64,000 nucleotides of DNA from Agrobacterium sp. AGB01 (GTDB lineage Bacteria; Pseudomonadota; Alphaproteobacteria; Rhizobiales; Rhizobiaceae). Under the pieces are notes generated by a model. The model saw only the letters and a list, made by a program, of their open reading frames with translations. It was not told the origin of the DNA and searched no databases. The position numbers were made by a program, and so were the translations under genes. The stretch lies in the NCBI RefSeq assembly GCF_014851585.1, contig NZ_JACVAB010000004.1, positions 124,001 to 188,000 of the forward strand, given 5' to 3'. Shown one piece after another: positions 19,490 through 27,678 of the stretch. Positions within the stretch are counted from its first letter, which is position 1. Each line of letters begins with the position of its first letter.

Positions 19490-20304
19490 CAACGTCTATC
19501 CTTGAGGTTCAGGACGTGACCATGCGCTTTGGTGGCATTGTCGCCAACCGGAAGGTCAGCTTTTCCGTAGAAAAAGGTTCGATTACAGCCCTGATCGGTC
19601 CAAACGGCGCCGGGAAAACCACGATGTTCAACTGCATCACCGGGTTTTACCGGGCAACCGAAGGACGGATCATTCTGAATGACGGCGACAGTTCCCAGGA
19701 CATAGGTGAGCTGGTCACCAGACCGATGACCGGTGGCTCCCATCTTGTGACGCGCGCAGGTATTGCCCGGACGTTTCAAAACATCCGTCTGTTCAAAGAA
19801 ATGTCTGTCATTGAAAACCTGTTGATTGCTCAGCATCGATCAACCCGCAACGGGATATTGGGCGGTGTGTTGAAAACTCCAACCTTCCGAAAGGCGGAAC
19901 AGGAGGCGGTCGATCTTGCCTACTACTGGCTGGGTGAAATGAACCTGGTCGAAGACGCAAATCGTCTTGCGGGCGAGCTTCCCTATGGTCGTCAGCGTCG
20001 CCTCGAAATCGCGCGTGCCATGTGCACGGCGCCGAAGCTCATCTGCCTTGATGAACCCGCTGCGGGCCTCAACCCTTCCGAGACCCGCGAACTGTCAGCG
20101 ATGATCAAAAAGCTTTGTAACGAGCACGACCAGACCGTGCTGGTTATTGAGCATGACATGGGCCTGGTCATGGAAATATCCAATCACATTGTCGTCCTCG
20201 ATCATGGCGAGGTTATTTCAGACGGAACGCCGGACCACGTGGCAAATGATCCAGCCGTGGTTGCGGCTTATCTCGGCGTTAGCGAAGAAGAGGTGCAGGC
20301 ATGA
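19486..20304 (+). CDS. livG: branched-chain amino acid-type ABC transporter ATP-binding protein LivG
   Basis: 272-residue ABC ATPase. Walker A is GPNGAGKTT, followed by the LivG-typical TFQNIRLFKEMSVIENLL; the signature appears as LPYGRQRRLEIARA, and Walker B is LICLDEPAAGL with H-loop VIEHDMGLVM. The signature serine is replaced by the YGRQR form usual in LivG. It overlaps both neighbours by 4 bases, indicating coupled translation. Confidence 0.93.
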   Translation: MTTSILEVQDVTMRFGGIVANRKVSFSVEKGSITALIGPNGAGKTTMFNCITGFYRATEGRIILNDGDSSQDIGELVTRPMTGGSHLVTRAGIARTFQNIRLFKEMSVIENLLIAQHRSTRNGILGGVLKTPTFRKAEQEAVDLAYYWLGEMNLVEDANRLAGELPYGRQRRLEIARAMCTAPKLICLDEPAAGLNPSETRELSAMIKKLCNEHDQTVLVIEHDMGLVMEISNHIVVLDHGEVISDGTPDHVANDPAVVAAYLGVSEEEVQA

Positions 20305-21035
20305 GCCAGACAACAATGAATGCTGAACCTCTTTTAGAATTTTCCGGCGTTCACGCCCATTACGGTGCCGTGGAAGCTTTGAAGGCCGTCAATGTGACGG
20401 TCTATAAGGGTGAGATTGTCAGCCTGATCGGCGCAAACGGCGCAGGCAAAACCACACTGCTATCATCGATCTTTGGCGCACCGAGAGCGTCGTCAGGGCA
20501 GATTTTACATCGTGGTGAGGATATCTCGAAGACGCCGACCAACCAGATTTCTCGCCGCAGCATCTCGCTTGTGCCGGAAGGTCGTCAGATCTACCAGGAC
20601 ATGACGGTTGAGGAAAACATGATGATGGGCACGACGCCTATCGGCATGAACCATTTCGAAGTCGACAGGACGCAAATGTTCGACCTCTTTCCACGGTTGC
20701 TGGAGCGTCGAAACCAGGTGGCCGGGACTATGTCTGGCGGCGAGCAGCAAATGCTCGCCATCGCTCGCGCCATGATGGCGCGTCCAGAGCTAATCCTGTT
20801 CGATGAACCTTCGTTGGGACTGGCGCCTCTTGTCGTCAAAAGAGTGTTCGAGGTGCTGCGGGAAATTGCCAGCATGGGTAAAACCATCTTCCTCGTTGAG
20901 CAGAACGCCAACCACGCGTTGAAGTTATCACAGCGCGCCTACGTCATGGTCAATGGACGTATTCACCTGTCGGGCAACAGTGCCGATCTTCTCGATAATG
21001 AAGAAGTTCGCAAAGCCTATCTCGGACTTCACTGA
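20301..21035 (+). CDS. livF: branched-chain amino acid-type ABC transporter ATP-binding protein LivF
   Basis: 244-residue ABC ATPase, second nucleotide-binding subunit. Walker A GANGAGKTT, signature MSGGEQQMLAIARAM, Walker B LILFDEPSLGLAP and switch FLVEQNA are all canonical. Its overlap with livG and the complete K-H-M-G-F order show a full importer. Confidence 0.93.
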   Translation: MSQTTMNAEPLLEFSGVHAHYGAVEALKAVNVTVYKGEIVSLIGANGAGKTTLLSSIFGAPRASSGQILHRGEDISKTPTNQISRRSISLVPEGRQIYQDMTVEENMMMGTTPIGMNHFEVDRTQMFDLFPRLLERRNQVAGTMSGGEQQMLAIARAMMARPELILFDEPSLGLAPLVVKRVFEVLREIASMGKTIFLVEQNANHALKLSQRAYVMVNGRIHLSGNSADLLDNEEVRKAYLGLH

Positions 21036-21040
21036 GGCAC

Positions 21041-21111
21041 GTGTTGACGTTTCATGGACATGTTGTTGCCGGGAATGGGTCGATGGCAACGACGTATGCG
21101 ACGTCAACACG
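21041..21111 (+). ncRNA. nested stem-loop between livF and etfB (possible structured leader)
   Basis: An 11-bp perfect outer stem (CGTGTTGACGT at 21041-21051 with ACGTCAACACG at 21101-21111) encloses a 9-bp inner stem (GTTGTTGCC 21062-21070 with GGCAACGAC 21085-21093, one U-G pair). Internal loops of 10 and 7 bases and a 14-base apical loop separate them. There is no T-run, so it is not a plain terminator. It may be an attenuator, a processing site separating transporter from etf mRNA, or a DNA cruciform operator. Function unknown. Confidence 0.45.
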
Positions 21112-21146
21112 CCCAAACCATACCCTTTGCATAAGGATAACCGCCC

Positions 21147-21893
21147 ATGAAAATCGTGGTCCCCGTTAAACGAGTTGTCGACTACAACGTGAAAATTCGC
21201 GTGAAAGCAGATGGCACGGGCGTTGAACTTGCCAACGTCAAAATGTCGATGAACCCGTTTGACGAAATCTCCGTCGAAGAGGCTCTTCGCCTGAAGGAAG
21301 TTGGCAAGGCCGAAGAAGTGGTCGTTGTGTCGATCGGTCCGGCAAAGGCCGAGGAAACCCTGCGTACGGCGCTGGCCATGGGTGCTGACCGCGCCATCCT
21401 GATTGAAACCGATGAAACGGTTGAGCCGCTGGCCGTTGCCAAGCTGCTGAAGGGCGTGGTCGACGCTGAAACGCCGGATTTGGTTATCCTCGGCAAGCAG
21501 GCAATCGATGACGACAGCAACCAGACCGGCCAGATGCTGGCAGCATTGCTCGGCTGGGGTCAGGGCACCTTTGCCTCGAAGGTCGAGATTGCTGACGGTT
21601 CTGTTGCCGTCACCCGCGAAGTCGACGGCGGCCTGCAGACCGTTTCGTTGAAACTGCCTGCCATCGTCACCACCGATCTTCGTCTGAACGAGCCACGTTA
21701 CGCGTCGCTGCCAAACATCATGAAGGCCAAGAAGAAGCCGCTGGACAAGAAGACCCCGGCTGATCTCGGTGTTGATATTGCACCGCGCCTCAAGGTTTTG
21801 AAGACCGAAGAACCGGCTGGCCGCAAGGCTGGCGTCAAGGTTGGCTCGGTCGCAGAGCTGGTATCGAAACTCAAGGCCGACGGCGTATTGTAA
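21147..21893 (+). CDS. etfB: electron transfer flavoprotein beta subunit
   Basis: 248 residues, EtfB/FixA family. Starts [20 protein letters not shown]; the AMP-binding region and the ETF-beta signature ([19 protein letters not shown]) are recognisable. With EtfA it forms a soluble heterodimer carrying FAD and AMP that collects electrons from flavoprotein dehydrogenases. It lies 111 bases after livF and 24 bases before etfA. This looks like a pathway-linked copy, since it sits within a catabolic cluster rather than with nif/fix genes. Confidence 0.95.
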   Translation: MKIVVPVKRVVDYNVKIRVKADGTGVELANVKMSMNPFDEISVEEALRLKEVGKAEEVVVVSIGPAKAEETLRTALAMGADRAILIETDETVEPLAVAKLLKGVVDAETPDLVILGKQAIDDDSNQTGQMLAALLGWGQGTFASKVEIADGSVAVTREVDGGLQTVSLKLPAIVTTDLRLNEPRYASLPNIMKAKKKPLDKKTPADLGVDIAPRLKVLKTEEPAGRKAGVKVGSVAELVSKLKADGVL

Positions 21894-21917
21894 GAGACGG
21901 ATAAGGGAGATTTTATT

Positions 21918-22847
21918 ATGGCCATTCTACTTCTGGCAGAACACGACAACGCAACCCTTTCCGACCAGACAGCCAAGACGCTGACCGCAGCCGCTAAAAT
22001 CGGCGGCGACGTGCATGTGCTGGTGGCTGGTTCCGCTGCCAAGGCTGCAGCCGATGAAGCAGCAAAGCTGTCCGGCGTTGCCAAGGTGCTTCTTGCTGAC
22101 GACGCGTCCTACGCAAACCAGTTGGCAGAACCGCTTGCTGCACTGATCGTTTCGTTGAGCGGTTCCTACGACGTCATCATCGCACCTGCGACCGCATCGG
22201 CCAAGAACGTTACGCCACGCGTTGCAGCTCTGCTCGACGTCGCACAGGTATCCGAAATCACCGAAGTGGTTTCCGCTGACACCTTCAAGCGCCCAATCTA
22301 TGCCGGTAACGCCATCCAGACCGTACAGGCAACTGACGCCAAAAAGGTCATCACCGTTCGCACGGCATCTTTCGCTGCGGCTCCAGCCGGTGGTTCCGCT
22401 GCTGTTGAAGCGATCGCTGCTGCGACCAACCCAGGCATTTCGTCCTTCGTGTCGGACGCACTGGCATCGTCTGATCGTCCTGAACTGACATCTGCCAAGA
22501 TCATCATCTCCGGTGGCCGTGCACTCGGCTCGTCGGAAAAGTTCAAGGAAGTCATTCTGCCGGTTGCCGACAAGCTGGGGGCGGCCGTTGGCGCATCGCG
22601 TGCGGCTGTTGACGCCGGTTATGCACCAAACGACTGGCAGGTTGGCCAGACCGGCAAGGTGGTTGCGCCGCAGCTTTACATTGCCGCTGGTATTTCCGGT
22701 GCCATCCAGCACCTGGCCGGCATGAAGGACAGTAAGGTCATCGTGGCCATCAACAAGGACGAAGAAGCACCAATCTTCCAGGTTGCTGACTACGGCCTCG
22801 TCGCAGACCTGTTCGACGCTCTGCCTGAGCTTGAAAAAGCAGTTTGA
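21918..22847 (+). CDS. etfA: electron transfer flavoprotein alpha subunit
   Basis: 309 residues, EtfA/FixB family. The C-terminal FAD-binding domain shows [32 protein letters not shown] and [25 protein letters not shown]-type ribosome binding sequence precedes the start. It partners EtfB; together they pass electrons to the ETF-QO encoded next. Candidate donors in the window are the DAO-type oxidoreductase (8763) and the YdiJ-like dehydrogenase (3050). Confidence 0.95.
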   Translation: MAILLLAEHDNATLSDQTAKTLTAAAKIGGDVHVLVAGSAAKAAADEAAKLSGVAKVLLADDASYANQLAEPLAALIVSLSGSYDVIIAPATASAKNVTPRVAALLDVAQVSEITEVVSADTFKRPIYAGNAIQTVQATDAKKVITVRTASFAAAPAGGSAAVEAIAAATNPGISSFVSDALASSDRPELTSAKIIISGGRALGSSEKFKEVILPVADKLGAAVGASRAAVDAGYAPNDWQVGQTGKVVAPQLYIAAGISGAIQHLAGMKDSKVIVAINKDEEAPIFQVADYGLVADLFDALPELEKAV

Positions 22848-22879
22848 TTGAGCCTGAAAGCATCCGGAGGGATTGAGGA

Positions 22880-23074
22880 ATGAAGATGCCTTATCAAATC
22901 AGCATCGATCACGCTGAGCAAATCCGGAGAAGTGAATTGTCGAGATCGAAGCAACGCCCTGACACTCACGTGCCGCCGTTAGACGGTGAGGCATCACAGG
23001 TTTCCACTGGTGAAGGGCAATATGGCGCACTGGCCAGTTTTTTCCGAGTGATCCGCCTCATCTTTTCGAAGTAA
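22880..23074 (+). CDS. small hypothetical protein between etfA and ETF-QO
   Basis: 64-residue frame that fits the gap between etfA and the ETF-QO gene, ending 7 bases before the latter. GGAGGG lies 11 bases before the ATG, a good ribosome-binding signal. The product is hydrophilic with many charged residues, then a hydrophobic end (ASFFRVIRLIFSK). I recognise no family. It may be a real small protein or a spacer translated for coupling. Confidence 0.45.
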   Translation: MKMPYQISIDHAEQIRRSELSRSKQRPDTHVPPLDGEASQVSTGEGQYGALASFFRVIRLIFSK

Positions 23075-23081
23075 CAACTCA

Positions 23082-24746
23082 ATGAACACTCAATATTCAG
23101 CACCTGAACGCGAGTCGATGGAATTCGACGTTGTGATTGTGGGTGCAGGCCCTGCGGGTCTGTCGGCCGCCATTCGTTTGAAACAGGTCAACCCGGACCT
23201 GTCTGTTGTTGTTCTGGAAAAGGGCGCTGAGGTTGGCGCACATATCGTGTCAGGTGCCGTGGTTGACCCGATCGGTATTGACCGGTTGCTTCCCGGCTGG
23301 CGTGAAGAAGAAGGCCACCCCTTCAGGACCGAGGTCAAGGACGACCAGTTCCTGTTTTTGGGGCCTGCCGGTTCCATCCGTCTGCCAAACTTTATGATGC
23401 CGCCTTTGATGAACAACCACGGCAATTACATCGTGTCGCTTGGTCTGGTCTGTCGTTGGCTGGCGGAAAAGGCGGAAGCTCTCGGCGTCGAGATCTATCC
23501 CGGTTTTGCTGCCAGCGAGGTTCTCTATGGTGACGACGGCGCGGTCATTGGCGTCGCAACCGGTGACATGGGCGTGGAACGAAACGGTGAGCCTGGCCCC
23601 AACTTCACGCGCGGCATGGCCCTGATGGGCAAATATGTGCTGATTGGTGAAGGTGTGCGTGGTTCGCTCGCCAAGCAGCTTATTGCGAAGTTCGACCTGC
23701 AGAAGGACCGTGATGTCCAGAAGTTCGGCATCGGCATCAAGGAACTGTGGCAGGTAAAGCCAGAGAAGCACAAACAGGGTCTGGTGCAGCACTCGTTCGG
23801 CTGGCCGCTGGGCTTTAAAACCGGTGGCGGATCGTTCCTGTATCATCTGGAGGACAATCTGGTGGCCGTCGGTTTTGTGGTGCACCTGAATTACAAGAAC
23901 CCGTATCTCTACCCGTTTGAAGAGTTTCAGCGCTTCAAGACCCATCCGGCGATCAGCGAAACCTTCGAAGGGGCCAAGCGGCTGTCCTATGGCGCCCGCG
24001 CGATTACGGAAGGTGGCTACCAGTCGGTGCCAAAACTGTCCTTCCCTGGCGGCGCGCTGATCGGCTGTTCTGCCGGTTTCGTCAATCTTCCGCGTATCAA
24101 GGGCAGCCATAATGCCGTGCTGTCTGGCATGCTGGCGGCAGAAAAGATCGCCGATGCGATTGCTGCCGGCCGCGCCAATGATGAAGTGGTCGAGATCGAA
24201 ACTGAATGGCGCAAGGGAGACATCGGCAAGGACCTGAAGCGGGTTCGCAACGTCAAACCACTGTGGTCCAGGTTCGGCACGTTGCTGGGCATTGGCCTGG
24301 GTGGTCTCGACATGTGGATCAACCAGATTTTCGGCTTGTCAATCTTCGGCACCCTGAAGCACGGCAAGACCGATGCGGAAAGCCTTGAGCCTGCTGCGAA
24401 ACACAAGCCGATTGCCTATCCGCGACCGGATGGCGTGTTGACCTTCGATCGCCTGTCATCGGTGTTCCTGTCTTCCACCAATCATGAGGAAGACCAGCCT
24501 GTGCATCTGCATGTCAAGGACATGGATTTGCAGAAGCGCTCCGAGCATGATGTCTATGCAGGGCCTTCGACACGTTACTGTCCGGCAGGCGTCTATGAAT
24601 GGGTCGAGAAGGATGGCGAAGAAGTCTACGTCATCAACGCGCAGAACTGCGTGCACTGCAAGACCTGTGACATCAAGGACCCCAACCAGAATATCAACTG
24701 GGTTCCGCCACAAGGCGGCGAAGGGCCGGTCTACGCCAATATGTAA
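23082..24746 (+). CDS. electron transfer flavoprotein-ubiquinone oxidoreductase
   Basis: 554-residue membrane-associated ETF-QO. FAD site VVIVGAGPAGLSAAIRLK lies near residue 14-31. The C-terminal 4Fe-4S domain has CPAGVYEWV, then NCVHCKTCDIKDPNQNINWV and ends GGEGPVYANM, exactly as in the family. It reoxidises ETF and reduces ubiquinone, feeding the respiratory chain. Having ETF and ETF-QO in one cluster with dehydrogenases is strong context for a flavin-dehydrogenase pathway. No obvious damage. Confidence 0.95.
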   Translation: MNTQYSAPERESMEFDVVIVGAGPAGLSAAIRLKQVNPDLSVVVLEKGAEVGAHIVSGAVVDPIGIDRLLPGWREEEGHPFRTEVKDDQFLFLGPAGSIRLPNFMMPPLMNNHGNYIVSLGLVCRWLAEKAEALGVEIYPGFAASEVLYGDDGAVIGVATGDMGVERNGEPGPNFTRGMALMGKYVLIGEGVRGSLAKQLIAKFDLQKDRDVQKFGIGIKELWQVKPEKHKQGLVQHSFGWPLGFKTGGGSFLYHLEDNLVAVGFVVHLNYKNPYLYPFEEFQRFKTHPAISETFEGAKRLSYGARAITEGGYQSVPKLSFPGGALIGCSAGFVNLPRIKGSHNAVLSGMLAAEKIADAIAAGRANDEVVEIETEWRKGDIGKDLKRVRNVKPLWSRFGTLLGIGLGGLDMWINQIFGLSIFGTLKHGKTDAESLEPAAKHKPIAYPRPDGVLTFDRLSSVFLSSTNHEEDQPVHLHVKDMDLQKRSEHDVYAGPSTRYCPAGVYEWVEKDGEEVYVINAQNCVHCKTCDIKDPNQNINWVPPQGGEGPVYANM

Positions 24747-24996
24747 GATGGCCCGGCCCGCACGGACCGCCGCCTTCGTGTGGACCTCAGCTTATTCCTT
24801 CAAGGATTGAATGTTTTTTCCATACCGGTAATGCCGTATTCCATGTCATCACGGACTTCGAACTGAAGAGTCTCGAAATCATCGCCCATAGAGCTGAAGT
24901 CGGCTTTTAAGTCCGTGCCAGATCGAATTCAGAATTTCAATTGATGCCACGGTTTAAAGAGCAGTAGCAATCCCGACAGACACAGATCAATCACGC
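24747..24996. other. gene-free stretch downstream of ETF-QO
   Basis: No gene and no clear terminator were seen. The stretch is probably decayed 5' sequence of the AraC-type regulator whose C-terminal domain remains at 24997. Confidence 0.4.
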
Positions 24997-25305
24997 ATGG
25001 TTGATCTTGCCGATGAAGTCGCGGACGCGCATGCCTCTGATGCACTGAGTGTTGAGTTGATTGCGATGCAGACAGGTGTCAGCGCAACGGGACTTCAGCG
25101 CCTGTTTCGAAAGGGAGAGGGAAAGAGCGTATTTGATTTCGTCCGTATCGTCCGTCTGGAACGCGCCTACGAGGCGCTGAGGCGTGGAGATGCTACTGTA
25201 CAGGAAGCCAGCGCAATCGCTGGCTACACAAGTGCCGCGAACTTCGCAACGGCATTTCGCCGCCAATTCGGTGAGGTCCCGACCGCTGTGCGTGGCAGGC
25301 AGTAG
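24997..25305 (+). pseudogene. AraC-family regulator, C-terminal DNA-binding fragment
   Basis: The 102 residues carry only the AraC double helix-turn-helix: first helix pair LIAMQTGVSATGLQRLFRKG, second with VQEASAIAGYTSAANFATAF followed by RRQFGEVPTA. Full AraC regulators are about 250-330 residues, and the effector domain is missing upstream, where no open frame exists. It is therefore probably the surviving end of a broken gene, although small HTH-only members exist. The start has no good ribosome-binding site. Confidence 0.7.
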
Positions 25306-25524
25306 TGTTCACTTTTCACCGCTGCGACATAGAGAAAACCAGCAATCATCGCGAACAGGAATGAATAGAGTTGTAGTCAATAACGAGGATGACTTATCGA
25401 ATGATGTGTTACTCACCATATAATTTCGCGCCGTTGATCTACTTCCAGTGACACCAAACTTCGGCGCCGGCGCCAGATGGTGGTTCCCATCAATGTGGGG
25501 GAAACCACCATCTGGCATCGACAC
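25306..25524. other. intergenic stretch with a long hairpin (25473-25515)
   Basis: Between the AraC fragment and the converging OYE gene. A 13-bp perfect stem (CCAGATGGTGGTT at 25473-25485, AACCACCATCTGG at 25503-25515) with further C/G pairing inside could end transcription from the OYE operon on the minus strand, though no T-run follows. Nothing else recognisable. Confidence 0.55.
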
Positions 25525-26961
25525 CTAATTCTTCATGCGTATGTAGGGCTTAAAGAAGCTGACGTCATACCCTTCGACGGAAGCACGCAAGCCTAGGTCG
25601 GAATGCGACCAGACCTCAGCTTGCATATCCACAATCGCCAGCATGTCAGCAACATTTTCTCCTAGATTCTCAAGGTGCTTGATGCGAGCGGCAGGATTTA
25701 TGAACTCTTCGTAGACGACAGCTTCAGTCTCGTCGTCATTGAAGAATATGTCGTAACGGATTGTGCCGATGTCCTTCTCGCGCGCAAGTCTGATGGTTTC
25801 TTCTGCAATCATTTTGAATTCAGGCGTCTTTCCCGGATGGATCTTCAACCGCACCATAGCCTGGAACCTGTCTGCTACAGTTTGTTCTGAGTTGTCCACA
25901 AGAGCCGGAAAGTCTGTGTATCCTGAGGCTAGACCGTTCGCCCCCACCCCGAAATACACGCTGTGATCAGCCGTATTAAGCGGAGCCTGCGACGCGATAC
26001 GTTCTACGAAGTCGGGGTTGGCCAGCACCATTGCCCCATAGGATTCCAGATCGGCAAGCCCCGAAGCGATGTCTTTCCCGATGTCTTCGCGTGGACGGTC
26101 CGGTCGGTTGAGGATGAACGCCTGTTTCCAGATTCCTCGAAAATCATGCAGGATATCGTCGTCGCCGTAGTGAACGATGTGGAGATAGGCAAGTCCAAGC
26201 TTGTTTAGTTCACGGATCAAGTATCGGAAGAGGTCCGGTCCTTCGTCACCGTGATTGAGGCCAAAGCCGCCGAACCCGGGCGACAGTCTGATACCCGTTC
26301 GGTCCGACCCGATTGACTCGACGACAGCCTGAGCGACTTCGACCGCGAACCGAGCGCGGTTCTCCAGCGACCCGCCATACTGGTCTGTGCGCTGATTAGC
26401 GCTAATAGCCAAGAATTGGTGGATCAGATAGGCAATCCCATGGATTTCGACGCCGTCGGCCCCAGATGCAATGGCCTGTTTCGCTGCAAACGCATAGTCC
26501 CTCACGGTTGCCTGAACCTCTTCAGTCGTAAGAGCGCGGGGAACCGGAATATCCTTCATACCATCAAGGGTGTAAATCTGTTCGCCGGGTGCAATGGCGG
26601 ATGGCGCGACCCCCTGTCGGTGGTGCGGTGTGTTATCGGGATGGGACATCCGGCCGGCATGCATAAGTTGATAAAAAACATAGCCGCCATGCGAGTGGAT
26701 GGCATCATTCACGCCACGCCAGACTTCGACATGAGCCTCGGTGTATATCCCTGGCGTCATAGGATAACCCTGGCCATCTTCGGATGGCTGCGTGCCCTCG
26801 GTAATCGTCAGGCCGACGCCAGCACGCTGTCCGTAGTATTCAGCGGCAAGTGCTCCGGGTGTGCCATCGGGATTTGCGCGCGCACGTGTCATCGGCGCCA
26901 TCACAAAGCGGTTCTTGAGCTCGACGCGGCCTAGCGTGAAGGGGGAATAGATGTCGGTCAT
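25525..26961 (-). CDS. Old Yellow Enzyme-type ene-reductase fused to a C-terminal monooxygenase-like domain
   Basis: 478 residues from ATG 26961 (AGGAAG precedes it). Residues 1 to about 365 form an NADH:flavin oxidoreductase barrel (FTLGRVELKNRFVMAPMTRA, SHPDN, NQRTDQYGGSLENRARF, GYTDFPAL). Residues after about 380 (VRLKIHPGKTPEFKMIAEE, VYEEFINPAARIKHLEN) resemble an antibiotic-biosynthesis-monooxygenase (ABM, ferredoxin-like) domain. In most OYEs the substrate-binding pair is H-x-x-N/H in HGANGYL; here the sequence is HGIAYL, one residue shorter, so the second ligand is absent or displaced. Last gene of the operon driven from site 29441. Confidence 0.82.
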   Translation of the reverse strand: MTDIYSPFTLGRVELKNRFVMAPMTRARANPDGTPGALAAEYYGQRAGVGLTITEGTQPSEDGQGYPMTPGIYTEAHVEVWRGVNDAIHSHGGYVFYQLMHAGRMSHPDNTPHHRQGVAPSAIAPGEQIYTLDGMKDIPVPRALTTEEVQATVRDYAFAAKQAIASGADGVEIHGIAYLIHQFLAISANQRTDQYGGSLENRARFAVEVAQAVVESIGSDRTGIRLSPGFGGFGLNHGDEGPDLFRYLIRELNKLGLAYLHIVHYGDDDILHDFRGIWKQAFILNRPDRPREDIGKDIASGLADLESYGAMVLANPDFVERIASQAPLNTADHSVYFGVGANGLASGYTDFPALVDNSEQTVADRFQAMVRLKIHPGKTPEFKMIAEETIRLAREKDIGTIRYDIFFNDDETEAVVYEEFINPAARIKHLENLGENVADMLAIVDMQAEVWSHSDLGLRASVEGYDVSFFKPYIRMKN

Positions 26962-27053
26962 TGTTCTTCCTTGGCTTATGATGAGATCAGACCCACACGA
27001 AACGGTGCGACTGCTCGAATTGGGGGACGAACGCTCGCCAATGGCTCCTTCCT

Positions 27054-27668
27054 TCAAGGAAGAGGGCTGTCGATCTTGACGAAGTCGTGGGCAATTAGCG
27101 GACCTCCCGGCGACTGGAACAGGCGGCTGCCATGTTCAACGTCACCCAAGTCGAGCCCGAAAAAGCCGAGTTGATCGATCAACTCGGCAACTTCTGCCTT
27201 TGCCGCCGCGTCATCGCCGGCAAAGAAAAGCACGCGTCTGCCGCCTTCCGCATCAGGTGCCTTTTCCAGGTTCATGAAGTAGTGATGATTGAAGGCCTTC
27301 ACGACACGGGCGCCGGGCGCCCATTCTTCAAGGATCGACGTCGATGCACGGCCTGCAACGTCGATCGCAGGCAGCGGCGGGCGTTGCATTGGATTGTTTG
27401 TATCTATCAGAATCCGTCCGTTCCAATCGGGCAGTCCAGCAAGAGCGTCCTGCAGCTTCGGCCAGTTGACCGACAGGAACACGATGTCCTTGGACGCCGC
27501 CTCCTCGCGGGTACCGGCGGTGATAGATGGTCCGGCTTTGGCAACAAGATCGGCGAGCGTCTCTGGTCCGCGGCTGTTGGCGACCGTTGCTTCGATTCCT
27601 TTTGCACCAAGCCTAATTGCGATTGCACCGCCAATCATACCGGTACCGAGGATTCCGATGGTAGGCAT
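27054..27668 (-). CDS. NADPH-dependent F420-reductase-like NAD(P)-binding protein
   Basis: 204 residues with the Rossmann motif IGILGTGMIGGAIAIRLG at the N-terminus, then VFLSVNWPKLQDAL, ILIDTNNP and VVKAFNHHYFMNL. This is the bacterial branch of the NADPH-F420 reductase/TrkA-N-like family, whose members often act as flavin or quinone reductases without F420. It follows the pirin gene by 10 bases and precedes the OYE gene by 92. A perfect 24-bp palindrome lies within the coding sequence at 27165-27188. Confidence 0.8.
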   Translation of the reverse strand: MPTIGILGTGMIGGAIAIRLGAKGIEATVANSRGPETLADLVAKAGPSITAGTREEAASKDIVFLSVNWPKLQDALAGLPDWNGRILIDTNNPMQRPPLPAIDVAGRASTSILEEWAPGARVVKAFNHHYFMNLEKAPDAEGGRRVLFFAGDDAAAKAEVAELIDQLGFFGLDLGDVEHGSRLFQSPGGPLIAHDFVKIDSPLP

Positions 27669-27678
27669 ATCAAGTCTC

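Noticed and set aside
21927..22712. 261-codon minus-strand frame
   Set aside because: Antisense shadow of etfA.
23250..24110. 286-codon minus-strand frame
   Set aside because: Shadow of the ETF-QO gene.
27012..27028. Possible sixth LysR composite site upstream of the OYE gene (GGGGGACG)
   Set aside because: The GGGAC arm is present but the TGTCSC arm and the half-site 25 bases upstream do not match in register.
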